Assembly (NCBI RefSeq): GCF_016612505.1
Contig: NZ_JAENRR010000050.1
Span: forward strand, 1 to 34,716
Direction of reading: 5' to 3'
Origin: Carboxylicivirga marina
Lineage (GTDB): Bacteria > Bacteroidota > Bacteroidia > Bacteroidales > Marinilabiliaceae
DNA: 34,716 nt
Made by a program: the position numbers and the translations under genes. How positions within the stretch are numbered: position 1 is the first letter of the stretch; every line of letters begins with the position of its first letter. Below, piece after piece: positions 1 to 8,294 of this stretch. Below the pieces are notes generated by a model. That model saw only the letters and a program-made list of their open reading frames with translations. It had not been told where the DNA came from and did no database searches.

Positions 1-86
1 ACTTAGCATTCCCTGCAAACCCTTGTTAACTAAGAAATCCATGAGATAGGCATCTGTATTATGGGGTAACTCCAATAAAATATCCT

Positions 87-118
87 ATTGATATTCAACA
101 GTTAATTATCTATCTTTT
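87..118 (+). promoter_or_regulatory. candidate promoter of the DUF3604 gene
   Basis: ATTG (87-90) and TATCTTTT (111-118) are separated by 20 bases, close to the Bacteroidota TTTG / TAnnTTTG pattern. The -7 element ends 37 bases before the ATG. Found by eye. Confidence 0.3.
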
Positions 119-155
119 TCTACTTGAATTATATAATCTAAAAAACTGATTCGAT

Positions 156-2111
156 ATGAAGATAATAAACATGTTGGTTTTGACTGTTTTTGCAAGTTCA
201 ATAGCATTAAGTGGCTTAGCTCAGGATATACCTGTTAAAGAAACAGACCAAAAGAAAATGTTATCAGAGAAGTATAAAGGAAAGTCTTATTCTCCTCATG
301 CGAAGCGCGATTTTCCAAGTCAAGTACTTTGGGGCGATTCTCACCTACACACTGGTATGTCCTTTGATGCAGGTACTGCTGGTTGTATTTTATTACCAGA
401 AGATGCCTATCGTTTTGCTAAAGGCGAAGAAGTAATGTCTTCATTTGGTATTCCAGTGAAACTTTCTCGACCTTTGGATTGGTTGGCAGTAACCGATCAT
501 AGCGACAATATGGGCTTTGTTATTGATATGATTGCGGGCAAACCTGAGATAATGGCTAATCCTATGGGGAAAGACTGGCATGAGCGTTTGAAAGTGGCCA
601 GTAAAGACGAAAAACCTGAGATCGCTTATGAAATAATTAAGGCCTTAATGGTTACAAAAACATTCCCACAGGAAATATACTATGGCCCAGAAACAGCTGG
701 TTACAAGTCAACATGGGACAATATAGTAGGTGCTGCAGAAAAACAAAATGATCCAGGAAACTTTACGGCCATGATAGGTTACGAATGGACTTCGACCTTA
801 AATGGGAATAACCTGCATCGTAATGTTTTATATAGAGATGGAGGTGTTGAAGCACTGCAATTAGTGCCTTATACAACAACTCCGCCGCTTGGTAGCTCTG
901 ATCCAATGGAGCTTTGGAAATGGATGACGAATTACGAAAAGAAAACAGGTGGGCAATTATTAGCCATCGCTCATAACGGAAACTTATCCAATGGTTTGAT
1001 GTTTCCAATGGTTGAGCAATATACAGGCAGGAAACTGGATAAAACATATATGCAAGAAAGAGCAAAATGGGAGCCTATTTATGAAATTACTCAGATAAAA
1101 GGCGATGGAGAAGCTCATCCGCTTCTATCACCTAAAGATGAATTTGCTGATTACGAAACATGGGATTTTGGTAACATCGTGCCTGGTAACATGGTGATTG
1201 CTAAAGAAACAGAAATGCTACCTAAAGAATATGCTCGTGAGGCATTAAAAAATGGTATGTTACTGGAAGATAAGTATGGAACAAACCCTTATAAAATGGG
1301 TTTTGTTGGAGCAACCGACAGTCATACTGGACTGGCCACAGCTCAGGAAGATAATTTCTTTGGTAAGCATTCAGGTTATGAGCCTGACCCTAACCGAATG
1401 GATCATTTGTTTATGCAAAGTACTGTTGGTAAGATGATGAGTTGGGGACAAGTAGCAGCTGGTCTCGGCGCTGTTTGGGCTAAAGACAATACACGCGAAG
1501 AAATATTTGATGCGATGCAACGCAAAGAAGTGTATGCCACCACAGGGAGTCGCATGTCGGTTCGGTTCTTTGGAGGCTGGGAGTATACTAAAGAAGATTT
1601 AATGAGCAGGGAACCAGCTTTTGCCGGCTATCAAAAAGGTGTTCCTATGGGTGGTGATATATCAGATGCACCTGCAGGAAAAGCACCTACGTTTATGGTT
1701 TATGCTTTGCGTGATCCGATTGGGGGCAATCTGGATAGAATACAGGTAATCAAGGGTTGGGTTGATAAAAATGGTAAATCTCATGAACGTGTTTATGATG
1801 TAGCTGTTTCGGATGGCAGAATAATCGATAAACACGGTCGTTGCCAAAAAGAAGTAGGTAATACTGTAGACGTAGCTACTGCCAGTTTCCAAAATTCAAT
1901 TGGAGCGTCTGAACTAAGTGTAGTGTGGACCGACCCGGATTTTGACTCTAAACAAAAAGCCTTCTATTATGCCAGAGTCATTGAAATTCCAACACCGCGC
2001 TGGACTACCATTGATGCCTTTCGTTTTGGAATTGAAATACCAGAAGGAGCATCTGTGAGCACACAGGAAAGAGCTTATACCAGTCCTATTTGGTATTCTC
2101 CAAAGCGTTAA
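156..2111 (+). CDS. secreted DUF3604 domain protein (PHP-like metal hydrolase candidate)
   Basis: 651 residues. An N-terminal signal peptide (about residues 1-22, ending SGLAQ) points to export to the periplasm or beyond. The body matches the DUF3604 family as I know it. It carries metal-ligand-like clusters: GDSHLHTG (H63, H65), TDHSDN (H115), AHNGN (H272) and DSHTG (H390). These resemble the His/Asp clusters of PHP-type metal-dependent phosphoesterases/hydrolases, but the substrate of DUF3604 proteins is not established and I assign none. Length is typical for the family. The gene stands alone, with a weak promoter before it and a strong terminator 18 bases after the stop. The start is the first ATG before a good signal peptide. 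Family confident, function open. Confidence 0.85.
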   Translation: MKIINMLVLTVFASSIALSGLAQDIPVKETDQKKMLSEKYKGKSYSPHAKRDFPSQVLWGDSHLHTGMSFDAGTAGCILLPEDAYRFAKGEEVMSSFGIPVKLSRPLDWLAVTDHSDNMGFVIDMIAGKPEIMANPMGKDWHERLKVASKDEKPEIAYEIIKALMVTKTFPQEIYYGPETAGYKSTWDNIVGAAEKQNDPGNFTAMIGYEWTSTLNGNNLHRNVLYRDGGVEALQLVPYTTTPPLGSSDPMELWKWMTNYEKKTGGQLLAIAHNGNLSNGLMFPMVEQYTGRKLDKTYMQERAKWEPIYEITQIKGDGEAHPLLSPKDEFADYETWDFGNIVPGNMVIAKETEMLPKEYAREALKNGMLLEDKYGTNPYKMGFVGATDSHTGLATAQEDNFFGKHSGYEPDPNRMDHLFMQSTVGKMMSWGQVAAGLGAVWAKDNTREEIFDAMQRKEVYATTGSRMSVRFFGGWEYTKEDLMSREPAFAGYQKGVPMGGDISDAPAGKAPTFMVYALRDPIGGNLDRIQVIKGWVDKNGKSHERVYDVAVSDGRIIDKHGRCQKEVGNTVDVATASFQNSIGASELSVVWTDPDFDSKQKAFYYARVIEIPTPRWTTIDAFRFGIEIPEGASVSTQERAYTSPIWYSPKR

Positions 2112-2128
2112 ATATAGTCACTAACAAG

Positions 2129-2161
2129 AAACCGCCTTTACATGAAGAGGCGGTTTTTTTT
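2129..2161 (+). terminator. intrinsic terminator after the DUF3604 gene
   Basis: A perfect 9-base stem (AAACCGCCT / AGGCGGTTT) with a 10-base loop leads straight into a run of T. Textbook rho-independent terminator. Confidence 0.9.
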
Positions 2162-2331
2162 ATGAGTGCTAATATATGAGCAATATTTCGTTAACTAAGT
2201 CGATTGTTTGTTATCACTAAGTGTGATGGGCTGTTTATTCGGAGTGAGTGTTGAGTTTTAGGTGATGCTTGTAATTGTTTGTTATATAATTATTTATGGG
2301 TTGTAGGTCTTGTTAGGTGTAGTTAGTTGTT

Positions 2332-2602
2332 TTATTCAATAAAGTCACTGCACTTAAATCTGTTATTCTTGTTTTCATCAGGGATTATATTCTTCTCTTT
2401 AAGATATATAGTCAGCGTCTTGACATATCCATACTGCCTACTTTCCCTGCACAAAAACTACAATATTAAAGTAATCTAATATCCCTTCTGCTAGGATGAG
2501 TTCTCATAATACTGTGTTTAGGTTGTTCTTCATTATAAATAAAGAAGGCTTCTTTTTTATTTGACCCAACTTTTGTGTGACCCTAGATTGGTGGTTTGAC
2601 AT
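2332..2602 (-). pseudogene. possible decayed coding remnant(s) in the gap before ftsY
   Basis: The 557-base gap between the DUF3604 gene and ftsY holds no intact gene over 32 codons. On the minus strand, overlapping open pieces read like fragments of a broken gene. One runs from ATG at 2602 to a stop at 2504 (32 codons, starting MSNHQSRV). A second frame stays open to a stop at 2466, with residues FFIYNEEQPKHS and ending RRDIRLL. A third, 2457 to 2332, has no ATG and contains YGYVKTLTIYLKEKN. I do not recognise the parent family. YNEEQPKHS is faintly like the YNxxRPHSS motif near the C-terminus of IS3-type transposases, but this is weak. Chance open frames in AT-rich DNA remain possible. Two sites of the ftsY promoter overlap the right end. 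Confidence 0.25.
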
Positions 2603-2625
2603 TAGTCTTGTCACATGTACCTTTT
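2595..2625 (+). promoter_or_regulatory. candidate ftsY promoter
   Basis: TTTG (2595-2598), a 19-base spacer and TACCTTTT (2618-2625) match the Bacteroidota sigma-ABfr consensus TTTG-N19/20-TAnnTTTG in all but the last base. It lies 47 bases before the ftsY ATG. Confidence 0.5.
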
Positions 2626-2671
2626 ATCTTATATCTTTTTTATATCTTTAAGCCCTTAAAAATTAATATTG

Positions 2672-3622
2672 ATGGGTTTATTCGGGAGCTTTAATAAAGC
2701 CAAGAAAGAAAGTCTGGACAAGGGACTAGCCAAAACAAAAGAGAGCGTACTTAAGAAGCTGACACGAGCCGTTGTTGGTAAAACAAAAGTAGACGACGAT
2801 GTATTAGATGATTTAGAGGAAGTTTTGATTACTTCCGATGTTGGCGTTGATACAACGCTTAAAATCATCGAACGTATCGAAGCGCGCGTGGCGTCTGATA
2901 AATTCTTAAGTACCGCAGAGCTTAATGATATACTTCGTGAAGAAATCGCTCAACTATTAGCCGAGAACAAATCGGGTGATGTGAGTCAGTTTGAACTGCC
3001 AGAAAGCGATTATCCATACGTGATAATGGTTGTTGGTGTTAATGGTGTTGGAAAAACAACGACCATAGGTAAATTAGCCAATAAGTTTAAGCAGTCAGGT
3101 AAAAAGGTAGTGCTAGGTGCTGCTGATACTTTCCGAGCGGCAGCCATTGATCAATTGGTTGTTTGGGCCGAAAGGGTGGATGTACCTATTGTTAAGCAAA
3201 GCATGGGTTCCGACCCGGCTTCTGTTGCTTTTGATACACTTGAGTCAGCTCGTAAGCAGGGCGCTGATGTGGTCATCATTGATACAGCTGGCCGTCTTCA
3301 TAACAAAGTTAACTTAATGAATGAGTTGACCAAAGTGAAGAAGGTAATGCAAAAGATTGTGCCAAATGCACCCAATGAGGTGTTGTTGGTATTAGATGGT
3401 TCAACCGGACAAAATGCCTTTGAACAAGCCAAGCAATTTACACTAGCCACTGAAGTTTCAGCCTTAGCGATTACCAAATTAGACGGAACAGCAAAAGGTG
3501 GTGTGGTGATTGGTGTTTCTGATCAATTCAGCATTCCGGTGAAATATATTGGAATTGGCGAAGGAATTGAAGATTTACAGGTGTTTAATCGCGATGAATT
3601 TGTCGATTCATTATTTAGATAA
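2672..3622 (+). CDS. ftsY: signal recognition particle receptor FtsY
   Basis: 316 residues from the ATG at 2672; a TTG one codon earlier is open but the ATG is the natural start. SRP GTPase: an N-terminal helical N domain (about 1-110), then the NG GTPase with P-loop GVNGVGKTTT (about 121-130), the conserved DTFRAAA segment, G3 DTAGR (about 203-207), and G4 TKLDGTAKGG. This is the receptor that docks SRP-bound ribosomes at the inner membrane. It lacks the long acidic A domain of E. coli FtsY, as is normal in Bacteroidota. rimO follows on the same strand after 139 bases that contain two strong hairpins. In many Bacteroidota ftsY follows rpmB, rpmG and a small DUF4295 gene; none is upstream here. 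Confidence 0.97.
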   Translation: MGLFGSFNKAKKESLDKGLAKTKESVLKKLTRAVVGKTKVDDDVLDDLEEVLITSDVGVDTTLKIIERIEARVASDKFLSTAELNDILREEIAQLLAENKSGDVSQFELPESDYPYVIMVVGVNGVGKTTTIGKLANKFKQSGKKVVLGAADTFRAAAIDQLVVWAERVDVPIVKQSMGSDPASVAFDTLESARKQGADVVIIDTAGRLHNKVNLMNELTKVKKVMQKIVPNAPNEVLLVLDGSTGQNAFEQAKQFTLATEVSALAITKLDGTAKGGVVIGVSDQFSIPVKYIGIGEGIEDLQVFNRDEFVDSLFR

Positions 3623-3629
3623 AAATGAA

Positions 3630-3659
3630 GTATTGTATGAACAAATAGCCATACAATAC
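3630..3659. repeat. perfect 10-bp inverted repeat after ftsY
   Basis: GTATTGTATG (3630-3639) and CATACAATAC (3650-3659) are exact reverse complements around a 10-base loop. It begins 7 bases after the ftsY stop. No T-run follows, so it is not a standard terminator; it could be an mRNA 3' stabilising hairpin or part of a small element. Confidence 0.7.
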
Positions 3660-3669
3660 GCTTATTTAA

Positions 3670-3725
3670 AAGTATACTTAAGGATGCCATCTTTATATGC
3701 ATTAGCTAATGAAGATGGCATTTTG
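3670..3725 (+). terminator. nested hairpin, possible ftsY terminator
   Basis: ATGCCATCTT (3684-3693) pairs exactly with AAGATGGCAT (3712-3721). Between the arms lies the 12-base palindrome CATTAGCTAATG (3700-3711), so the stem can be extended as a nested structure. TTTT overlaps the right arm end (3721-3724). A further palindrome, AAGTATACTT, occupies 3670-3679. The T-run is short, so termination would be inefficient; read-through into rimO is possible. Confidence 0.45.
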
Positions 3726-3761
3726 AATGCTTAAATCATAAACTGTTAAATTATTTGAAGT

Positions 3762-5072
3762 ATGTCGGTGCCAAAAGGAAAGAAAGTAGATGTTGTGACC
3801 CTTGGCTGTTCTAAGAACCTGGTGGATAGTGAATTTTTAATTCGTCAGTTCAAAGCTAATGGGATAGAGGTAGCACACGATTCAGAAGCACCTGATGGAG
3901 AAGTGGCCATAATCAATACTTGTGGCTTTATTGCAGATGCCAAAGAAGAATCCATAGATACCATTCTGGAGTTTACGGAAGCTAAAAAACGAGGTGACAT
4001 CAAGCAGTTGTATGTTATGGGATGCCTTTCGGAGCGTTATCCGGGACAATTAAAAAAGGAGCTGCCAGAAGTTGATAAATTCTATGGTAAATTCGACTGG
4101 AAAGATATTGTAAGTCAAATTGGTGCTACTTATCGCCGTGATTTAATGAATGAACGTTCGTTAACAACACCTAACCACTATGCTTACTTAAAGATTTCAG
4201 AAGGTTGTAATCGTACTTGTAGCTATTGTGCTATACCAATAATTACCGGTAAGCATGTTAGTCGCCCAATGGATGCTCTATTGGATGAAGCTAAACGATT
4301 AAGAGATTCTGGCGTGAAAGAATTACAAGTGATTGCGCAAGATTTGTCTTTCTATGGCTACGATTTGTATAAAGATTATAAGTTAGCCGAACTAACCGAA
4401 AAGCTTGCAGGCATTGATGGCATCGAGTGGATTCGTTTACATTATGCTTATCCGGCTGGCTTTCCTTTGGATGTACTTAAAGTGATGCATGATAACCCTA
4501 AGGTGTGTAACTATTTGGATATTGCACTGCAGCATATTAGTGATCCGATGCTGGAGATTATGCGACGCGGTGTGCGTAAGTCGCAAACATATCGATTGAT
4601 GGAAGAAATGCGTAAGCAAGTACCTGATATTCATTTACGCACCACTTTCATAACCGGTCATCCTGGTGAAACAGAGCAGGACTTTGCCGAAATGGAGCAG
4701 TTTGTTAAAGATGTTCGTTTTGAGCGTTTAGGTGTATTTCCTTATTCACACGAAGATGATACTTATGCTCATAAGAAGTACAAAGATGATGTGCCGGACG
4801 AAGTAAAGCAAGAGCGTGCCGACCGTATTATGGAGATACAGAATGGTATTGCGAAGGAATTAAATGCCGAAAAAGTAGGTAAAACACTTAAAGTGATTGT
4901 TGACAGAGAAGAGGGCGATTATTTTGTTGGTCGAACTGAATATGATTCGCCAGAAGTAGATCAAGAAGTATTAATGCACAAAGAAGACAATAAAGTATTG
5001 ACGATAGGCGATTTCTATGATGTGGAAATTACCGATTCTGAAGATTACGATTTGTTTGGAATAGCGAAATAA
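3762..5072 (+). CDS. rimO: ribosomal protein S12 (aspartate) methylthiotransferase RimO
   Basis: 436 residues, the usual size. Radical-SAM methylthiotransferase that adds a methylthio group to the conserved aspartate of ribosomal protein S12. The N-terminal UPF0004 domain supplies three cysteines for the auxiliary cluster: C16 in LGCSKN, C54 in NTCGF and C88 in MGCLSE. The radical-SAM motif is C149-x3-C153-x2-C156 (GCNRTCSYC). A C-terminal TRAM domain (about 370-436) binds RNA. RimO is favoured over MiaB because of the LGCSKN-LVDSE start and the YAYP and SHEDDT segments. A bidirectional terminator follows. Confidence 0.96.
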   Translation: MSVPKGKKVDVVTLGCSKNLVDSEFLIRQFKANGIEVAHDSEAPDGEVAIINTCGFIADAKEESIDTILEFTEAKKRGDIKQLYVMGCLSERYPGQLKKELPEVDKFYGKFDWKDIVSQIGATYRRDLMNERSLTTPNHYAYLKISEGCNRTCSYCAIPIITGKHVSRPMDALLDEAKRLRDSGVKELQVIAQDLSFYGYDLYKDYKLAELTEKLAGIDGIEWIRLHYAYPAGFPLDVLKVMHDNPKVCNYLDIALQHISDPMLEIMRRGVRKSQTYRLMEEMRKQVPDIHLRTTFITGHPGETEQDFAEMEQFVKDVRFERLGVFPYSHEDDTYAHKKYKDDVPDEVKQERADRIMEIQNGIAKELNAEKVGKTLKVIVDREEGDYFVGRTEYDSPEVDQEVLMHKEDNKVLTIGDFYDVEITDSEDYDLFGIAK

Positions 5073-5091
5073 GAAGACAATAGAAATGCAT

Positions 5092-5140
5092 AAAAGGCGC
5101 TCTCTTTAGTTGTGATACTATTGAAGAGCGCTTTCTTTTT
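5092..5140. terminator. shared terminator between rimO and the formyl-THF cyclo-ligase gene
   Basis: GCGCTCT (5097-5103) pairs with AGAGCGC (5125-5131), with flanking A-run on the left and TTTCTTTTT on the right. It can act for rimO on plus and for the minus-strand cluster that ends at 5142. Confidence 0.75.
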
Positions 5141-5141
5141 A

Positions 5142-5681
5142 TCAAGGACTAATAACCATGTTCATTTTAATATCGTGCGCTTCAACAGGAACCTTACTTA
5201 CCATTTGGAAACTGTAAGCAAGTGCTGTTTTTGTGGCCTCAGGAATACGTTTTAAAATACGATCGTAATAGCCAGCTCCGCGCCCCATGCGATTATTATC
5301 ACCATCAAAAGCCACCCCAGGAACAATCACCAGTTCAATTCTTGATTCATCATCAATTTCAGGACCATTAGGTTCAGGTATTCCGTACTTATCGCCGGCA
5401 ACAAGTGAATCTTTACCAGTATAACGAACAATTTTGAGGTCATCGCCATGAATAACCGGCAAGTAAATTTCCTTGCTTGAATGCCACTTTTCAATTAATC
5501 GTTCGGTACCAACTTCATCAGGTAAAGCCCAGTACAATAAAACGGAACTTGCATTGCAAAAAGCTTCTGATGATTCTAGTTTTGAGTGGATAATCTCTGT
5601 TTGTCGTTTTCGTTCATCGGCACTTAATTGGCTTTTTAGCTCTTTAATTTGTTTTCTCAGCGCTCTTTTTTGCTCAATCAT
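5142..5681 (-). CDS. 5-formyltetrahydrofolate cyclo-ligase
   Basis: 179 residues, the normal length of the YgfA/MTHFS family. The enzyme uses ATP to convert 5-formyl-THF to 5,10-methenyl-THF in the cytosol. Family marks: the basic N-terminal helix with RKQ at about residues 9-11, VLLYWALPDEV (about 47-57), the PxP segment IPEPNG (about 101-106), PGVAFD, and the nucleotide-binding GRGAGYYDR at 133-141. Its start overlaps the end of the upstream nitrilase gene by 8 bases, so the two are probably translationally coupled in one transcript. Confidence 0.95.
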   Translation of the reverse strand: MIEQKRALRKQIKELKSQLSADERKRQTEIIHSKLESSEAFCNASSVLLYWALPDEVGTERLIEKWHSSKEIYLPVIHGDDLKIVRYTGKDSLVAGDKYGIPEPNGPEIDDESRIELVIVPGVAFDGDNNRMGRGAGYYDRILKRIPEATKTALAYSFQMVSKVPVEAHDIKMNMVISP

Positions 5682-6471
5682 CTAGCATTGAATTTAAATT
5701 ACCATAAACATCTGTTCGCCTATCTTCAAAAGCATTGTTTCGATTGGTGATAGACTTATTTAAAGCCAAACTTAGATCTATATCCGCACTTATCAACTGA
5801 CTTTTATCCATTGTTCCTTCAACAAGTACATCACCATTTATATCAGCAATTACTGATTGGCCAGTGAAAGTCAGGTTTTTTTCGGTGCCAATGCGGTTGC
5901 ATGTGGCAATGAAACATCTGTTAATTAGTGAATAAGATGGCATCACTTTTTGGCAGTACGGCAGTACTAAATTACTTGGATGAGCAATTATTTGAGCACC
6001 TTTTAAGGCCAGGTGTCGCCAAGCCTCTGGAAACATCCAGTCGAAACAAATAAGCATGCCAATTTTGCCGAGAGGTGTATCAAAAACAGGTAATCCCTTA
6101 TCACCAGGTTCGAAAATATCTTTTTCATTGAGGAACAAGTGAAGTTTTCGATAGATGCCAATAATGCCATTGGGGCCAATTAACACCGATGAATTATATA
6201 GCTTATCGTCATCGCGCTCGCAAAAGCCCGTGACAAAAAAAGTATTTCTATTTATTGCCTCAGCTTTTAAATAATCAAGAAAGATACTGTTATCAACAGA
6301 TTCAGAATAATTAAAGGCTTGCTCTTTGGAGTCGAAATTATAACCCGAGTTGGCAAGTTCGGGAAGCACATATAGATGGCTTTCCGATTCATCTAATAAA
6401 TGTGCGATTGCATCAATATTAGCTTGTATATTGCCTAGCTGTGGCTCAAATTGGATAAGGCTTATTTTCAT
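5674..6471 (-). CDS. carbon-nitrogen hydrolase (nitrilase superfamily amidase)
   Basis: 265 residues, one nitrilase domain. The catalytic triad is visible: E38 in PELANSGY, K109 in YRKLHLF and C142 in LICFDWMFPE. No signal peptide, so cytosolic. Size resembles omega-amidase (YafV/NIT2) and related amidases that act on small amides. The exact substrate cannot be read from the motifs. It overlaps the folate gene downstream and begins 10 bases after the gldB stop, so the three form a minus-strand operon. The amide-hydrolysing domain of nadE, transcribed away on plus, belongs to the same superfamily but is only distantly similar. Confidence 0.9.
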   Translation of the reverse strand: MKISLIQFEPQLGNIQANIDAIAHLLDESESHLYVLPELANSGYNFDSKEQAFNYSESVDNSIFLDYLKAEAINRNTFFVTGFCERDDDKLYNSSVLIGPNGIIGIYRKLHLFLNEKDIFEPGDKGLPVFDTPLGKIGMLICFDWMFPEAWRHLALKGAQIIAHPSNLVLPYCQKVMPSYSLINRCFIATCNRIGTEKNLTFTGQSVIADINGDVLVEGTMDKSQLISADIDLSLALNKSITNRNNAFEDRRTDVYGNLNSMLDD

Positions 6472-6481
6472 AAAATAGACT

Positions 6482-7480
6482 TTAAGGGCGATACCTGGCT
6501 TCGCGAAGTATCATATGAGCATCGGTCGTATTTATTAATTCACCCAAAGTTGTTTCTGGATTGTTTTTCATATAGGCAGTCACAATCTGGTAACCCAGAA
6601 AAACAGCCACTTTGCCTGGTGAGTCTTGTCCTAAATAATAGGTAAACGGACTATCGCCAATGTATTTCTGAATGACCATTCGTTCATTATTATATAGGTG
6701 CTTTTGTTCAACCATGCTGGCCCAGGCATCTGCTTCATGGGTGTGACACCACTTCATCTGGGAATCAGAATAATTGAATAACAATGTATCCTGAAGATCG
6801 GGTATCATTTGCCTAATAAAATAATGTAGCTTGCCTTGAGCAATCATTTTGCTGAGTACATCTTCATTTTTTGTGCTGAAAGAAAAGTTACCAAGTGCCA
6901 TGGCTTTCATTACATCCGGAACTAATTTCTTAGGTTCCATCTTTCGACGTAAGTACTTAGGGATGGCCAGCCACTCATAAAACTCACAATCTGCTCCTAA
7001 ATATTTTTCTACACTAACTGATAGCCAAATAGAATCCATCGCTATAGATTGGTTAAAATAAGATGTGTGGAAGTAAACATCAGGTACTAAGGCCTTGGGG
7101 AAGTAATGCTTGTAATGCTTAAAAGCGATGGTTAGTTCTTCTGAAATATCCGTGGTATTAGCATATTGTTTCTTACACGTTTCGTATACTTCACGGTTAT
7201 CTTCATAGTCGAGAAAACTCTTTATGAAATTATTGTAATCAGGGTGTTCAGGACTTCCTATTTTGATTATTTGCTGACTGTAAGCATCTAAGTAGCTGCC
7301 GTATTTATTAGATAAGGAATTTATTCCTTCATCCAGATTACTTTCATCCATTTCGAATAAATCGATAAAAAATAATTGAGGTTCCACCGTAAGATCAATG
7401 TTGCTAACATCCGGTTTGTTGTTATTGCAGCTACTGAAAACTACAGTAAAAAGTATGAGAATAATCACTAATTGTTTCAT
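6482..7480 (-). CDS. gldB: GldB-type gliding motility lipoprotein
   Basis: 332 residues from the ATG at 7480. The frame is open for seven more codons (ATG at 7501), but the internal ATG directly precedes a clean lipoprotein signal, MKQLVIILILFTVVFSSC, with the lipobox Cys at residue 18. The mature part matches the GldB family: an early FIDLFEMD segment, then LSNKYGSYL. GldB is needed for gliding and type IX secretion in Flavobacterium, but homologues occur in non-gliding Bacteroidota, so motility is not proven. It heads the minus cluster and is divergent from a barrel gene and nadE; gldB near nadE is a recurrent neighbourhood in the phylum. Confidence 0.85.
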   Translation of the reverse strand: MKQLVIILILFTVVFSSCNNNKPDVSNIDLTVEPQLFFIDLFEMDESNLDEGINSLSNKYGSYLDAYSQQIIKIGSPEHPDYNNFIKSFLDYEDNREVYETCKKQYANTTDISEELTIAFKHYKHYFPKALVPDVYFHTSYFNQSIAMDSIWLSVSVEKYLGADCEFYEWLAIPKYLRRKMEPKKLVPDVMKAMALGNFSFSTKNEDVLSKMIAQGKLHYFIRQMIPDLQDTLLFNYSDSQMKWCHTHEADAWASMVEQKHLYNNERMVIQKYIGDSPFTYYLGQDSPGKVAVFLGYQIVTAYMKNNPETTLGELINTTDAHMILREARYRP

Positions 7481-7571
7481 GGTATTATCTTGTAATATCA
7501 CGTAAAAATACGAAAGCTTATAAAATATGTACTTCCATGAAAAAAAAAGTGGATGAAAACCATGTTTTAAC

Positions 7572-7579
7572 TATGTTTG
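7572..7579 (+). promoter_or_regulatory. candidate -7 element for the outer-membrane barrel gene
   Basis: TATGTTTG matches TAnnTTTG exactly and ends 31 bases before the ATG at 7611. No clear TTTG lies 19-21 bases upstream, so the call is weak. Confidence 0.35.
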
Positions 7580-7610
7580 TAGTGAATTTTCAACCTAAAT
7601 TATTGCAGAA

Positions 7611-8255
7611 ATGAGACAAGCAACCCTACTAATTATATTTGGATTGTTATTATCAGCTTCTTTAAAAGCACAAGAGAATAAAAAAACACGATTGGCATTT
7701 GTATTAAGCCCACAATTGTCATGGCTAAGTTCAGACAATAGTTCGGTTGATGGTAATGGTAACCTGTTTGGATATAATTTTGGAGTGGTAATGGATCGCT
7801 TTTTTGATACCAATTATGCCTTTTCTACAGGTTTTACAATCAATACGACGGGTGGTAAGTTAAGTTATGATCCACCGACAGATATGGAAATTGGTGGTAA
7901 TACTTTAGAGAATGTTAGTGAAGCCACATATCACCTAAAATATATTGAAGTGCCATTGGCTTTGAAACTAGTGACAAACGAATTTCATCGTTCACGTTAC
8001 TACGGACAGTTTGGTTTGTATTCTCAGTTTAATATTAAAACAAATGATGGCAATGGAAACTCAATAAGTGAAGAAGTCAACTTTTTCGATTTTGGATATC
8101 AGCTGGGCGGGGGTATGGAGTATTCGCTGGGAGGTGATACTTATATGATGTTGGGCTTGATTTATAGCGGTGGTTTTTTAGATGTGACTGATAATGAGGT
8201 TTATGATAATGCCAACCTAAATCGATTGACATTTCAATTTGGAATAATTTTCTAG
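7611..8255 (+). CDS. small outer-membrane beta-barrel protein (PorT-family type)
   Basis: 214 residues. Signal peptide about 1-20 (ends LKAQ). The rest alternates polar and hydrophobic residues in short strands, with YHLKYIEVPLALKL at about 105-118, a hallmark of the PorT / OMP_b-brl_2 group, and ends in FQFGIIF, a typical barrel-closing aromatic C-terminus. It is near the size of PorT proteins of the type IX system, but the family has many unrelated members, so I do not assign porT. It lies 39 bases before nadE on the same strand, probably co-transcribed, and is divergent from gldB. Confidence 0.8.
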   Translation: MRQATLLIIFGLLLSASLKAQENKKTRLAFVLSPQLSWLSSDNSSVDGNGNLFGYNFGVVMDRFFDTNYAFSTGFTINTTGGKLSYDPPTDMEIGGNTLENVSEATYHLKYIEVPLALKLVTNEFHRSRYYGQFGLYSQFNIKTNDGNGNSISEEVNFFDFGYQLGGGMEYSLGGDTYMMLGLIYSGGFLDVTDNEVYDNANLNRLTFQFGIIF

Positions 8256-8294
8256 GCATACTGATTACATAAATAAAGCAACAGAATTACAGCA

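Noticed and set aside
763-1892. Minus- and plus-strand open frames of 60-100 codons inside the DUF3604 gene
   Set aside because: They lie wholly within a confident gene and encode no recognisable motif; they are shadow frames.
2669-2671. TTG as start of ftsY
   Set aside because: ATG follows at once and gives the normal MGLF start.
3549-3734. 61-codon plus-strand frame across the ftsY end and the hairpin spacer
   Set aside because: Half lies within ftsY in another frame and the rest is the inverted-repeat region; no coding signature.
7481-7501. Upstream ATG as start of gldB
   Set aside because: It would put seven polar residues in front of a clean lipoprotein signal; the internal ATG is better, though not proven.
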